Below are positions 54,377-63,700 of a stretch of 64,000 nt of DNA, one piece after another. The position numbers and the translations under genes were made by a program. Source of the stretch: Escherichia marmotae (GTDB lineage: Bacteria; Pseudomonadota; Gammaproteobacteria; Enterobacterales; Enterobacteriaceae). The notes beneath the pieces were generated by a model. It saw only the letters and a list, made by a program, of their open reading frames with translations. It was not told the origin of the DNA and did not search any database. Where the stretch lies: contig NZ_CP025979.1 of NCBI RefSeq assembly GCF_002900365.1, positions 4,607,323 to 4,671,322 on the forward strand. The letters run 5' to 3'. Each line of letters begins with the position of its first letter. Position 1 is the first letter of the stretch.

Positions 54377-54400
54377 TGGGGCTTCGGCCCCATTTTTATT
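54377..54400 (+). terminator. UUCG-loop terminator-like hairpin after coat
   Basis: TGGGGC-TTCG-GCCCCA followed by TTTTTATT, six bases after the coat stop. An extra-stable tetraloop with a T-run; the Q-modified polymerase would pass it, so it may stabilise the coat mRNA end. Confidence 0.7.
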
Positions 54401-54411
54401 GGGAGAAGACA

Positions 54412-54600
54412 ATGGCACGAACAATGCTCTATAAGCCTGGCAACATGATCACCTGTGGTCAGTTTGCTGTCGATTACATCATTGTTGATGACGAAGAAGT
54501 TAAATCTCACCTGAAAAAAGGCTGGGTAAAAACTCCTGAAGAAACCGCAACGAAGCATAAAGTGGCTAAGGCGGAAGAAGATGGCGAAAACGAAGGGTGA
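54412..54600 (+). CDS. Small head-completion-region protein
   Basis: 62 residues, MARTMLYKPGNMITCGQFAV ... EEVKSHLKKGWVKTPEETAT with a charged end. GGGAGAAG precedes the ATG. Small proteins with this HLKKGWVKTPEE-type ending follow the coat gene in related phages. Function unknown. Confidence 0.75.
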   Translation: MARTMLYKPGNMITCGQFAVDYIIVDDEEVKSHLKKGWVKTPEETATKHKVAKAEEDGENEG

Positions 54601-55042
54601 TCTCGTTCTTAAGGCTTTACGAAAAGCCGGGCTGTATTCCAATGCCACGTTGACAGATGCTGACCCTCAGGCAATTGAAGATGCCATTAATGACCTCGAA
54701 GACATGATGGCAGCATGGCAGGCTAAAGGTATCGAGCTTGGATATCAGTTTGCTGATACAGAAAACGGCATCATGCCGTTACCTGACGATGATTCAGGTA
54801 TCCCTGCATGGGCAAATGATGGCGTCGCTTTGAAACTCGCTGTGCAAGTGTGCATGGATAACGTCATTCAGCCGTCAGACGCTCTCCTTACCGCTGCTGA
54901 CAGTGCATATCAGACAATCTGCATCGCTTTAACCAAAATACCACCACTTGAGCGGCGAAATGACATGCCTCGCGGTAGTGGTAACAAAAGCGCGTTTACG
55001 TGGAATCGGTTTTACATCGAGAAAGATGATCCGAGTACGTGA
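54581..55042 (+). CDS. Tail accessory factor, P22 gp4-like
   Basis: 153 residues. KTKGDLVLKALRKAGLYSNA, TLTDADPQAIEDAINDLEDM and the end MPRGSGNKSAFTWNRFY match P22 gp4, which closes the portal after packaging. Overlaps the preceding gene by 20 bases. Confidence 0.93.
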   Translation: MAKTKGDLVLKALRKAGLYSNATLTDADPQAIEDAINDLEDMMAAWQAKGIELGYQFADTENGIMPLPDDDSGIPAWANDGVALKLAVQVCMDNVIQPSDALLTAADSAYQTICIALTKIPPLERRNDMPRGSGNKSAFTWNRFYIEKDDPST

Positions 55043-55051
55043 GGTGAATAA

Positions 55052-56470
55052 ATGCCGATTCAGCAACTTCCGCTCATGAAAGGTGTCGGCAAAGACTTCC
55101 GAAATGCCGACTATATCGACTATCTGCCAGTGAATATGCTGGCTACACCCAAAGAAATCCTGAACAGCAGCGGATATCTTCGCTCATTCCCGGGCATTGC
55201 CAAACGTTCTGATGTGAACGGCGTATCGCGCGGCGTCGAGTACAACATGGCGCAGAGTGCTGTTTATCGCGTGTGTGGTGGCAAGTTGTATAAGGGCGAA
55301 AGCGAAGTCGGTGACGTCGCCGGAAGTGGTCGCGTATCAATGGCGCATGGTCGAACATCTCAGGCTGTAGGCGTTAACGGGCAACTGGTCGAGTATCGCT
55401 ATGATGGCACGGTTAAAACCGTCTCAAACTGGCCTACAGACAGCGGATTCACGCAGTATGAGTTAGGTTCTGTTCGTGACATTACTCGTTTACGTGGGCG
55501 TTATGCGTGGTCAAAAGACGGTACTGATTCATGGTTTATCACTGACCTTGAAGACGAATCGCACCCTGACCGCTACAGCGCACAATATCGCGCAGAATCG
55601 CAGCCTGACGGCATCATCGGTATCGGCACATGGCGAGACTTCATCGTCTGTTTTGGTTCAGCGACGATTGAATATTTCTCCCTGACTGGTGCAACCACCA
55701 TTGGTGCCGCTTTGTATGTCGCACAGCCATCGCTGATGGTGCAGAAAGGCATTGCCGGGACTTACTGCAAAACGCCATTCGCTGATTCTTATGCGTTCAT
55801 CAGCAATCCGGCAACAGGTGCGCCGTCTGTGTATATCATCGGCTCCGGTCAGGTATCACCAATCGCCAGCGCGAGCATTGAGAAAATCCTCCGCTCCTAC
55901 ACTGATGATGAACTGGCTGATGGCGTGATGGAGTCTCTGAGATTTGATGCTCATGAGTTGCTGATTATCCACCTTCCACGCCATGTTCTCGTGTACGACG
56001 CATCTTCAAGCGCCAATGGTCCGCAATGGTGTGTGTTGAAAACTGGCTTGTATGACGATGTGTACCGCGCTATCGACTTCATTTACGAAGGCAATCAGAT
56101 AACGTGCGGCGATAAGCTGGAGTCCGTGACCGGGAAATTGCAGTTCGATATCAGCAGCCAGTACGACAAGCAACAGGAACACCTGCTGTTTACTCCGTTG
56201 TTCAAAGCAGATAACGCCAGAGTTTTCGACCTTGAAGTTGAATCTTCAACTGGCGTTGCGCAGTACGCTGACCGCCTGTTCCTATCGGCAACCACTGACG
56301 GCATCAATTACGGACGTGAGCAGATGATTGAGCAGAATGAACCGTTCGTTTACGACAAACGCGTTTTGTGGAAGCGGGTCGGACGCATCAGGAAAAATGT
56401 CGGCTTCAAATTGCGCGTTATCACGAAGTCACCTGTCACTCTGTCAGGCTGCCAGATAAGGATTGAGTAA
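55052..56470 (+). CDS. Tail accessory factor, P22 gp10-like
   Basis: 472 residues, the exact P22 gp10 length. Beta-rich body starting MPIQQLPLMKGVGKDFRNAD. Forms a hexameric ring below gp4 that holds the tailspikes and the needle. Confidence 0.94.
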   Translation: MPIQQLPLMKGVGKDFRNADYIDYLPVNMLATPKEILNSSGYLRSFPGIAKRSDVNGVSRGVEYNMAQSAVYRVCGGKLYKGESEVGDVAGSGRVSMAHGRTSQAVGVNGQLVEYRYDGTVKTVSNWPTDSGFTQYELGSVRDITRLRGRYAWSKDGTDSWFITDLEDESHPDRYSAQYRAESQPDGIIGIGTWRDFIVCFGSATIEYFSLTGATTIGAALYVAQPSLMVQKGIAGTYCKTPFADSYAFISNPATGAPSVYIIGSGQVSPIASASIEKILRSYTDDELADGVMESLRFDAHELLIIHLPRHVLVYDASSSANGPQWCVLKTGLYDDVYRAIDFIYEGNQITCGDKLESVTGKLQFDISSQYDKQQEHLLFTPLFKADNARVFDLEVESSTGVAQYADRLFLSATTDGINYGREQMIEQNEPFVYDKRVLWKRVGRIRKNVGFKLRVITKSPVTLSGCQIRIE

Positions 56471-57318
56471 TGGCTGATTCGAATCTCAATGAGCCGGTAA
56501 TCATCCAGGCTACGCGGCTCGACACATCAGTTCTTCCACGCAATATCTTCTCGCAGTCGTATCTGCTGTACGTTATCGCGCAAGGTACAGATGTTGGTAA
56601 CGTGGCGAACAAGGCCAATGAAGCGGGGCAGGGCGCTTATGACGCACAAGTCAGGAACGATGAGCAGGATGTGATTCTTGTCGATCACGAAATTCGACTG
56701 GCATCAGCTGAAGCTAAGATTCAGGACCACGAAACAAGGATCACTAACGCAGAAGCGGCGATAGTCGGCCTTGATTCACGATTAACGACAGCAGAAAACG
56801 ATATTGATTATCTGACGGATGAAGTTGTCGCCATTCAAAACACGCTTTCAGACCATGAAACGCGCATTGATGCTCTGGAGTATGCAACCACGCGTAAGAA
56901 GTCAGAGGTTGTTTACTCTGGCGTATCTGTAACCATCCCGACAGCGCCGACCAACCTTGTTAGCCTGCTGAAAACGCTCACGCCGTCATCCGGCTCGTTG
57001 GCACCATTCTTCGACACCGTTAACAACAAGATGGTTGTGTTCAACGAGAACAAAACCTTGTTCTTCAAGCTGTCGATCGTCGGGACGTGGCCCAGTGGAA
57101 CCGCAAACAGGTCAATGCAGCTAACCTTTTCCGGCTCTGTTCCTGACACGTTGGTCAGCAGTCGTAATGCGGCGACAACAACCGACAACATCCTGTTAGC
57201 TACGTTCTTCAGCGTGGATAAAGACGGCTTTCTTGCCACAAATGGAAGCACGTTAACCATTCAGTCAAATGGTGCGGCGTTTACTGCCACAACCATCAAA
57301 ATCATTGCGGAGCAGTGA
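56470..57318 (+). CDS. Tail needle, Sf6/HK620 knob type
   Basis: 282 residues, longer than P22 gp26 (233). The N-terminus (MADSNLNEPVIIQATRLDTS) plugs the tail. A trimeric coiled coil (about 60-140, heptads around DHETRITNAEAAIVGLDSRL) leads to a beta-rich C-terminal knob as in Sf6 gp9. It pierces the outer membrane. Confidence 0.93.
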   Translation: MADSNLNEPVIIQATRLDTSVLPRNIFSQSYLLYVIAQGTDVGNVANKANEAGQGAYDAQVRNDEQDVILVDHEIRLASAEAKIQDHETRITNAEAAIVGLDSRLTTAENDIDYLTDEVVAIQNTLSDHETRIDALEYATTRKKSEVVYSGVSVTIPTAPTNLVSLLKTLTPSSGSLAPFFDTVNNKMVVFNENKTLFFKLSIVGTWPSGTANRSMQLTFSGSVPDTLVSSRNAATTTDNILLATFFSVDKDGFLATNGSTLTIQSNGAAFTATTIKIIAEQ

Positions 57319-57797
57319 TGGAAATAAAGCTCATCGATAATCCGGTGAAGCTTGCAGAATTCCTCAACAACCCGGCAAACACGGGAAATATCGTAGACAG
57401 TGGAGATAAATACTACATCAAGCCTGATGCGGTATATCTCGGCATCTACGAAGGATTAGTGTTGGCTGGCGTTCATGAAGTGCGCAACTTCTGGCATAGC
57501 GTTGTTGAATGCCATGCGGTGTACGACCCCGGATTCCGTGGCGAATATGCACTGCAAGGGCATCGATTATTCTGCAAATGGCTTCTCGAAAACTCACCAT
57601 TCCTTAACAGCATCACTATGGTTCCTGACACCACGAAATACGGACGGGCAATTATCCGTTTGCTTGGCGCTACCCGTGTTGGTCACCTTGATGATGCTTA
57701 TACCAGCAATGGAAAGCCTGTAGGAATCACGATTTATCAGTTACCGCGCTCAAAATACGAGGAGCTAACGAATGTTAATTTTCCAGATTGCCAATAA
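57318..57797 (+). CDS. Head assembly protein, P22 gp14-like (DUF2824)
   Basis: 159 residues from the ATG at 57318, overlapping the needle stop by one base. KLAEFLNNPANTGNIVDSGD and AVYLGIYEGLVLAGVHEVRN match P22 gp14. An acetyltransferase-like fold is suggested by RLLGATRVGHLDDAYTSNG. Needed for ejection protein incorporation in P22. Confidence 0.88.
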   Translation: MEIKLIDNPVKLAEFLNNPANTGNIVDSGDKYYIKPDAVYLGIYEGLVLAGVHEVRNFWHSVVECHAVYDPGFRGEYALQGHRLFCKWLLENSPFLNSITMVPDTTKYGRAIIRLLGATRVGHLDDAYTSNGKPVGITIYQLPRSKYEELTNVNFPDCQ

Positions 57798-58425
57798 GCA
57801 CCTCAGCAAAGCTGTGTACTGCAAAGGTGGCAGTGATAGCGGAGCAAAAGAGCAGGCCCGCGCAACTGAAAAAGGTATCGATTTACAGCGTGAAATGTGG
57901 CAGACGAACATGCAAAACCTTGCACCGTTCACGCCACTTGCTCAACAGTACGTATCACAGTTGCAGAATCTTTCCTCTCTTCAGGGGCAGGGTCAGGCGC
58001 TTAACCAGTATTACAACTCCCAGCAGTACAAAGACCTTGCAGGGCAGGCGCGTTACCAGAGTCTGGCAGCAGCAGAGGCAACAGGTGGATTAGGCTCTAC
58101 AGCAACAGGAAACCAGTTAGCAGCAATCGCACCTACGCTCGGTCAAAACTGGCTGTCAGGTCAGATGAACAACTACAACAATCTGGCAAATATCGGCCTT
58201 GGTGCTCTTACAGGTCAGGCAAACGCCGGACAGAACTACGCTAACAATGTCAGCCAATTGTATCAACAGCAGGCGGCAGCATCTGCGGCTAATGCGAATA
58301 AACCATCAGGATTTCAGAGTGCCTTGGGTGGAGCGGCGGCAGGTGCAGCTGCAGGTACTGCAATCATGCCTGGTTGGGGGACAGCAATTGGTGCTGGCGT
58401 CGGTCTTCTTGGTTCACTTTTTTAA
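57772..58425 (+). CDS. DNA ejection protein, P22 gp7-like
   Basis: 217 residues, Ala/Gly/Gln-rich. AAAEATGGLGSTATGNQLAA and IAPTLGQNWLSGQMNNYNNL match P22 gp7. Ejected first and thought to form the outer-membrane pore. A Gly-rich hydrophobic C-terminus (GGAAAGAAAGTAIMPGWGTA). Overlaps gp14 by 26 bases. Confidence 0.93.
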   Translation: MLIFQIANKHLSKAVYCKGGSDSGAKEQARATEKGIDLQREMWQTNMQNLAPFTPLAQQYVSQLQNLSSLQGQGQALNQYYNSQQYKDLAGQARYQSLAAAEATGGLGSTATGNQLAAIAPTLGQNWLSGQMNNYNNLANIGLGALTGQANAGQNYANNVSQLYQQQAAASAANANKPSGFQSALGGAAAGAAAGTAIMPGWGTAIGAGVGLLGSLF

Positions 58426-58437
58426 TGGAGGTGTCTC

Positions 58438-59850
58438 TTGGCTACATGGCAACAGGCTGGTAATTCAGGCGCGCTTCTTGCCGGGTTAGGCGGCATGAAC
58501 TCCAACGCTCCAAGAGCAAGTGATGCAGACGCCACGCTTGCATACATTCGACAGAATAATGAGATGGAGCGTTCAGGACGTAATAACGTTGGCTTGCAGG
58601 CTTTGCAGGGCATTTCATCTGTCATGGATATGTATAAGCAGATGGATCAGCAGAAGCGGCAGCAAGAGTTTCAGCAGGCTTATGCTGATGCATATACATC
58701 TGGTGACCGCGATGCCATGCGAAAACTGGCATCACAGTATCCTGAGCAGTTTGACGCTGTAAGAAACGGCATGAAATTTGTCGATGAAGACCAGCGTTCC
58801 ACTGTCGGCACACTGGCAGCAAGTGCCAGACTCGCAGCTTCATCTCCAGAAGCCATGATGTCATGGTTGCAGAACAACTCATCTGAGCTTACTCGTGCCG
58901 GAGTAGACCCTCTGGATGTGGCTAAAATGTATCAGCAAAATCCACAAGGTTTCACAGAGTTTGTTGATCACCTTGGAATGGCTGCACTTGGTCCAGAACA
59001 ATATTTTCAGGCACAAGACAGAATCGTTGGTCGTGAGATTGACCGCGGAAAACTTGCAGAGACAATCCGCAGCAATCAGGCTGGCGAGACACTTCAGGAG
59101 AGAGGGCAAAACCTTTCCTATCAGTCAGCAATGACTGGGCACAATATCGCAGCACAACGCTTGGCTCTGGATCAGCAAGAGTTCGGGTTTAAGATGCAGC
59201 AAGCGCAGGAAAAGGCTCAGCAGTTGATTAGCGAAGCACCTAAGCTGTCAGTAAACATGGAAAAAGGCATCGAGACGGCTGTAAACAATGCCACAGCATC
59301 ATCAAACTCAGCCAATTCTATGAGTGCGCTTGCTCAACAGTTCAGAGCAGAAAAACCAACGACAGGTTTGTTCGGTAACGCACAGAACATGTTCGCAAAA
59401 CTTACCGGAAGCGATACGACATTGCGTGATTTGCGCATCCGCCAAAATGCCCTTGTTAACAGTCAGGTTCTTAAATTCCTACCCCCCGGCCCCGCAACGG
59501 ATAAAGACGTTGAGATCGTTCGGCAGGGTGCGCCAACTGACATGGATAACCCTGAGACGGTCGCAAGATGGCTTGATGCAATGGCAAACCTTGAGCGACG
59601 AAACGCGCAGTTTAATGAGTTTAAAGCCGAGTGGATGAGCGCGAATGGCAACCCTGGACAATCGCGTAATGGCGGTCAGATATTGGGGTTGGATGTTAAA
59701 AAAGGTGAATCATTGGGGAGTGCCGTTAAGCGGTATATGTCAATGAATACTGACGCAGCGCCAGCACAAGATTCGACACCTTCAGGAGGACCACGGAATC
59801 AGGTTGGATCATATACCTCAAAATCAGGCATTCTGATCCTACCCACGTAA
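58438..59850 (+). CDS. DNA ejection protein, P22 gp20-like, 3' end replaced by IS
   Basis: 470 residues, starting with TTG at 58438 after GGAGGTG. MATWQQAGNSGALLAGLGGM and NVGLQALQGISSVMDMYKQM match P22 gp20, which is ejected into the periplasm with gp7 and gp16. The IS element enters after the codon for Ile465. Phage codons for QFTVE and TGA remain at 61080-61097, but the protein now ends LILPT from IS sequence. Length is unchanged, so function may survive. Confidence 0.9.
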   Translation: MATWQQAGNSGALLAGLGGMNSNAPRASDADATLAYIRQNNEMERSGRNNVGLQALQGISSVMDMYKQMDQQKRQQEFQQAYADAYTSGDRDAMRKLASQYPEQFDAVRNGMKFVDEDQRSTVGTLAASARLAASSPEAMMSWLQNNSSELTRAGVDPLDVAKMYQQNPQGFTEFVDHLGMAALGPEQYFQAQDRIVGREIDRGKLAETIRSNQAGETLQERGQNLSYQSAMTGHNIAAQRLALDQQEFGFKMQQAQEKAQQLISEAPKLSVNMEKGIETAVNNATASSNSANSMSALAQQFRAEKPTTGLFGNAQNMFAKLTGSDTTLRDLRIRQNALVNSQVLKFLPPGPATDKDVEIVRQGAPTDMDNPETVARWLDAMANLERRNAQFNEFKAEWMSANGNPGQSRNGGQILGLDVKKGESLGSAVKRYMSMNTDAAPAQDSTPSGGPRNQVGSYTSKSGILILPT

Positions 59851-59863
59851 TGTGGACACGGCC

Positions 59864-60718
59864 CTAAGCGAGATTATGGTTTTCAAATTGTTCCGGGCTG
59901 AGACCGCCACAGGCACTGTGACGACGCCAGCGATTGTAATCACACTCGATATAATTAAACACCGTTGCCCGCATTATTTCCCGGCTGCTAAAGCGTTCCC
60001 CGTGGATACATTCCACCTTCAGCGAATGAAAGAAGCTTTCCACACAGGCATTGTCATAACAGTTGCCTTTCGCACTCATACTGCCACGCAGGTTGTGTCG
60101 CTTCAGCAGCGCCTGATAATCCCCTGAACAGTATTGACCACCACGGTCCGTATGAACAATGACGCTTTCCGGGCGTCTTCTCCGCCACAACGCCATTTGC
60201 AGTGCATCACAGGCCAGTTGTGCTGTCATTCGCGGTGACATCGACCAGCCAATAACGGCGCGTGACCACAGGTCGATGACTACTGCGAGATACAACCAGC
60301 CCTCATCGGTACGCAAGTACGTGATGTCACCCGCCCACTTCTGGTTCGGGCCGCTGGCGCTGAAGTCCTGCTCCAGCAGATTCTCCAATACGGGCAGGCC
60401 ATGTGCACGGTAGCTGACCGGGCTGAACTTCCGGCCGGCTTTCGCCCGCAGCCCCTGACGACGCAGGCTGGCGGCAATGGTTTTAATATTGAACTCCGGC
60501 AGTTCGTCAGCAAGGCGGGGAGCACCGTATCGCTGCTTTGCCTCAAAGAATGCCTTATGAACAGCGGTATCGCAGGTGAGCCGAAACTGTTGGCGCAGGC
60601 TCATCTGGTGACGACGCCTGAGCCAGACATACCAGCCGCTGCGGGCAACCCGAAGTACACGACACATCGCTTTGATGCTGAACTCTGCCCGATGATTTTC
60701 GATGAAGACATACTTCAT
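59864..60718 (-). CDS. IS3-family transposase OrfB (DDE domain)
   Basis: 284 residues. Catalytic DDE: first Asp in QKWAGDITYLRTDEGWLYL, second in VIVHTDRGGQY, Glu in NACVESFFHSLKVE. It is made as an OrfAB fusion by frameshifting. A few residues are missing near 75 (LADELPEFNIKT) relative to the IS3 sequence I recall. Confidence 0.94.
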   Translation of the reverse strand: MKYVFIENHRAEFSIKAMCRVLRVARSGWYVWLRRRHQMSLRQQFRLTCDTAVHKAFFEAKQRYGAPRLADELPEFNIKTIAASLRRQGLRAKAGRKFSPVSYRAHGLPVLENLLEQDFSASGPNQKWAGDITYLRTDEGWLYLAVVIDLWSRAVIGWSMSPRMTAQLACDALQMALWRRRRPESVIVHTDRGGQYCSGDYQALLKRHNLRGSMSAKGNCYDNACVESFFHSLKVECIHGERFSSREIMRATVFNYIECDYNRWRRHSACGGLSPEQFENHNLA

Positions 60719-61014
60719 TTCAGGCGCTTCGCGAAGTATGTCGCGGCCTTTTGGAGGATGGCCAGTTCCTCAGCCTGCTCCGCCAGTTGTCGTTTAAGGC
60801 GGACATTTTCAGCGGCCAGTTCGCTTTCGCGCTCTGACGAACTCATTTGTTGCTGCTGTTTACTGCGCCAGGCATAAAGCTGAGATTCATACAGGCTGAG
60901 TTCACGGGCTGCGGCGGCCACACCGATGCGTTCAGCGAGTTTCAGGGCTTCGTTACGAAATTCAGGCGTATGTTGTTTACGGGGCTTCTTGCTGATTGAT
61001 ACTGGTTTTGTCAT
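60715..61014 (-). CDS. IS3-family OrfA (helix-turn-helix, leucine zipper)
   Basis: 99 residues. Helix-turn-helix FRNEALKLAERIGVAAAARE LSLYESQLYAW-type start, then a leucine zipper (LAAENVRLKRQLAEQAEELA). Binds the IS ends. Ends ATGA over OrfB. Confidence 0.94.
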   Translation of the reverse strand: MTKPVSISKKPRKQHTPEFRNEALKLAERIGVAAAARELSLYESQLYAWRSKQQQQMSSSERESELAAENVRLKRQLAEQAEELAILQKAATYFAKRLK

Positions 61015-61096
61015 GAGTCACCTCTGGTTGAGAGTTTACTCACTTAGTCCTGTGTCCACTATTGGTGGGTAAGATCATTCAATTTACGGTGGAATG

Positions 61097-62935
61097 ATGA
61101 AAGTAACTGCAAACGGTAAGACATTTACCTTTCCTGATGGTACGAGCACCGAAGATATTGGCACCGCCATTGATGAGTATTTTGCTGGTCAGGCTGTTCA
61201 GCAACAAACAGTTAATCAGGCCAATAATGTACCAACACGGAAAGAACCATCATTGATGCAACAAGCTGGCGATTGGCTCACTGGTGGTCAAAGTGCAGGG
61301 CAAATTGCAGAACAGGCTGGTCGTGGTCTGGTAAACATACCATTTGACGTATTGCAGGGTGGCGCAAGTCTGATTAATGCAATCAGTCAGGGGCTTGGTG
61401 GGCCAAAAGTATTGGATGATGTCTATCGTCCAGTCGATCGACCGACAGACCCTTATGCGCAAGCTGGAGAAACAATTGGCGGGTATTTAGTTCCAGGAGT
61501 TGGAACGGCAGGAAGCATGGCTATTGGATCACTGGCAGAGGCCGCAAATCAGAAAGGCGATTTCGCACAAAATGCAGCCAAAAATGCCGGAGTTAACCTT
61601 GCCGCTCAGGGGGTTCTTTCCGCAGCAGCAAAGGGAATAGGGCGTGGAATAACGGCTATAAAAGGTGATATTTCGCCAGAAGTGGCGAAGAAAATTGCCA
61701 CATCAGAATCGATGGGCGTGACACCAATGACATCTGATGTTATCCCGCCGAAAAATGCTTTCACTCGCGGCCTTACTCAGGATGCCGAGGGGGCTTTGCT
61801 CGGGACAGGCTCAAAGCGAGCGGAGCAATATGCAACGCGTAGTAAGCTGGTAAGTAATTATTTTGACCGTTTTGGTGAGTACAACCCTGATGATGTGGTG
61901 AAATCTCTGACCACCACGTTAAGGGGGCGGAAGGATGCCGCTGGCGCTGTTATCAATGACGTCACCAATAAAATGGGTAATGCCGCAGTTGATACCACAA
62001 ACACTATGAATGCTCTGAATACAGCGATCGCAAGACAGGAACGGCTTGGGACGTCTGCCAATCAAAGCCTGCTTACATCCTTGCGTAACCTACGTGAAGA
62101 ATTAGCAAACCCTGCAACTGATTTGGATGTTACGTTTGATCTCCTGCGTCAGCACAGAACAGCATTTAGATCTAATGTTCAGGGAGATGCTATGGTCTTC
62201 CCCAACCAGGCAAAAGCAGCTACCAATATGGTAGAGAATGCAATGTCAAAAGACCTTCGTAACGCAGTTGCAAAAAACCTCGGTGCATCAGACGCAGCAA
62301 AATACCTTAAAGCAAATTCTGATTATGCAAACGTTTATAATAAGGTGCTTAATAAAAACATTGCTAACAAACTCAACAAGGCAAGCAGTGAAGCCAGCCC
62401 TGAACTTATAAATACCGTTGTATTAAGCAGAAAACCATCTGACGTGAAACGAATATGGAGCGCACTGGATGATAAAGGGAAAGATGCTATGCGTGCAGCT
62501 TACGTCAGCAAAATAGCGGAAAAGGCCGGTGACTCTCCAGCCAAGTTCATCACTGAAGTTAATAAGCTGAAATCTCAGTCAGGCGGTGAAATTTACAACA
62601 CTATTTTTTCTGGAAAGCACATGAAAGAGCTTGATGCTCTTCATGAAGTTCTACAGCAAACAGCAAGGTCAGACACCGCAAATGTAGTAACTCAGACGGG
62701 GCAATCACAAGCCAACAGGATAAGGACGATTGGCGCAACTGCGACTCTTGGTGTATCAATGGGGCTTGAGGCTGGCTTTGGTGCAATGATGCGTTTGTAT
62801 GAGTCCAAAGCAGCAAGGAATGCTCTCTTACGTCTGGCAAACACTAAAGCTGGAACGCCAGCCTATGAAAGAGCGTTGAATACCGCTGCAAATGCCATCA
62901 GGCCGCTGCTTGCTACTGAGGCAACACAGCAGTAA
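61097..62935 (+). CDS. DNA ejection protein, P22 gp16-like
   Basis: 612 residues from the ATG at 61097; an ATG one codon earlier overlaps the original gene 20 stop. MKVTANGKTFTFPDGTSTED matches P22 gp16, ejected into the cell where it helps DNA enter. A Gly/Ala-rich hydrophobic part (about 130-190) may enter membranes. The IS separates it from gene 20, ending translational coupling, but GGTGGA remains upstream of the start. Confidence 0.93.
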   Translation: MKVTANGKTFTFPDGTSTEDIGTAIDEYFAGQAVQQQTVNQANNVPTRKEPSLMQQAGDWLTGGQSAGQIAEQAGRGLVNIPFDVLQGGASLINAISQGLGGPKVLDDVYRPVDRPTDPYAQAGETIGGYLVPGVGTAGSMAIGSLAEAANQKGDFAQNAAKNAGVNLAAQGVLSAAAKGIGRGITAIKGDISPEVAKKIATSESMGVTPMTSDVIPPKNAFTRGLTQDAEGALLGTGSKRAEQYATRSKLVSNYFDRFGEYNPDDVVKSLTTTLRGRKDAAGAVINDVTNKMGNAAVDTTNTMNALNTAIARQERLGTSANQSLLTSLRNLREELANPATDLDVTFDLLRQHRTAFRSNVQGDAMVFPNQAKAATNMVENAMSKDLRNAVAKNLGASDAAKYLKANSDYANVYNKVLNKNIANKLNKASSEASPELINTVVLSRKPSDVKRIWSALDDKGKDAMRAAYVSKIAEKAGDSPAKFITEVNKLKSQSGGEIYNTIFSGKHMKELDALHEVLQQTARSDTANVVTQTGQSQANRIRTIGATATLGVSMGLEAGFGAMMRLYESKAARNALLRLANTKAGTPAYERALNTAANAIRPLLATEATQQ

Positions 62936-62959
62936 CGTATGGGGAATTGGATTCAATCG

Positions 62960-63349
62960 TTAACATTTTCTTTTTACTTTTCCAACAAAGGCTTTGGTTG
63001 AATCCATATTCCCATAACCAGAAATGGTTTTCGACATTAAAACTGTTCCATTAGGATGTATTACCCATGAGTCGATAACTCGTTGAGTTTCGCCATTCGC
63101 GCCGATTCCGATGATGGAGTTTTTAGACAATGCTTTGTAAGCCATGCCGCCCGCATCCGTCCCAGAATATGTGATACTGGCATCTTCACCGTTTGTCTTA
63201 ATGATGAATGTTCCACTAAAACCATCTTCTTCCGGTTGAAAATTATTTCGTTCTGAATAGCTTATTCCGTGCATATCTCCAACGACCCAGCACTCTGCTG
63301 AGACAGAAAACGAGAAGACAAAGAAAGCCATTGCTATAATCAATTTCAT
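62960..63349 (-). CDS. Exported protein, paralog of the cI-linked 35819 gene
   Basis: 129 residues. A signal peptide (MKLIIAMAFFVFSFSVSA) ends before ECWVV. Cys at the start and end of the mature part. Shares ECW-V--HG, LS-N---G, W-I, L-SK and STK-FVG-V---C with the protein at 35819-36223. Third gene of the mnt operon, 15 bases after the Rap1a-like gene. Convergent with gene 16. Likely periplasmic and made in a lysogen; function unknown. Confidence 0.8.
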   Translation of the reverse strand: MKLIIAMAFFVFSFSVSAECWVVGDMHGISYSERNNFQPEEDGFSGTFIIKTNGEDASITYSGTDAGGMAYKALSKNSIIGIGANGETQRVIDSWVIHPNGTVLMSKTISGYGNMDSTKAFVGKVKRKC

Positions 63350-63364
63350 TTTAAGCCCTTATTG

Positions 63365-63700
63365 TTATTGATTCTTTTTGCACGGAAATGTTTTTCCTAC
63401 TGCTAGGGCGGTTAGTATAACTGCATTCTCATTTCTTGATTCTGGGTTTTTGTTTAGATATTTCTCAACGATATCGGTGTATTGATACATGTCAACGCCA
63501 TCAGGAGGACATAGAGAACCAATTAGTATCAATGAGTCAGTTACTCCGCGCAAATATCCAGTAATGTAAAGCGATGAAAAATCATCACCATTTTTACCTT
63601 GTTGAATGTTGTAAAGAAGGTCATTACCCGTTTGAAGCTCGCGCAGCTCAGCACTGGAAGAAGAGACAACTGCTAACAGGAACAGTGATAGAAATCTCAT
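63365..63700 (-). CDS. Exported Rap1a/Tai-like immunity-family protein
   Basis: 111 residues. Signal peptide MRFLSLFLLAVVSSSSA, then TGNDLLYNIQ, YITGYLRGVTDSLI, CPPDGVDMYQYTDIVEKYLN, NPESR and TFPC. This order of motifs (GYL-GV-D, CP--V---Q--DIV-KYL, PE-R, FPC) is that of the Rap1a/Tai fold of periplasmic immunity proteins against type VI amidases. Start overlaps mnt as ATGA. The family match is by eye. Confidence 0.75.
   Translation of the reverse strand: MRFLSLFLLAVVSSSSAELRELQTGNDLLYNIQQGKNGDDFSSLYITGYLRGVTDSLILIGSLCPPDGVDMYQYTDIVEKYLNKNPESRNENAVILTALAVGKTFPCKKNQ

Larger units (their letters stand above)
59834..61077 (-). mobile_element. IS3-family insertion sequence
   Basis: 1244 bases with inverted ends TGATCCTACCCACGTAATGT (left) and TGATCTTACCCACCAATAGT (right, complement). 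A 3-bp duplication TTC flanks it (59831-59833 and 61078-61080). Two genes on the minus strand, orfA and orfB, overlap by ATGA as in IS3. It opposes late transcription. About 14 bases shorter than classic IS3 (1258). Confidence 0.95.

Noticed and set aside
53537..54424. 295-codon open frame antisense to the coat gene
   Set aside because: Shadow of the coat gene; Cys/Arg-rich text with no domain.
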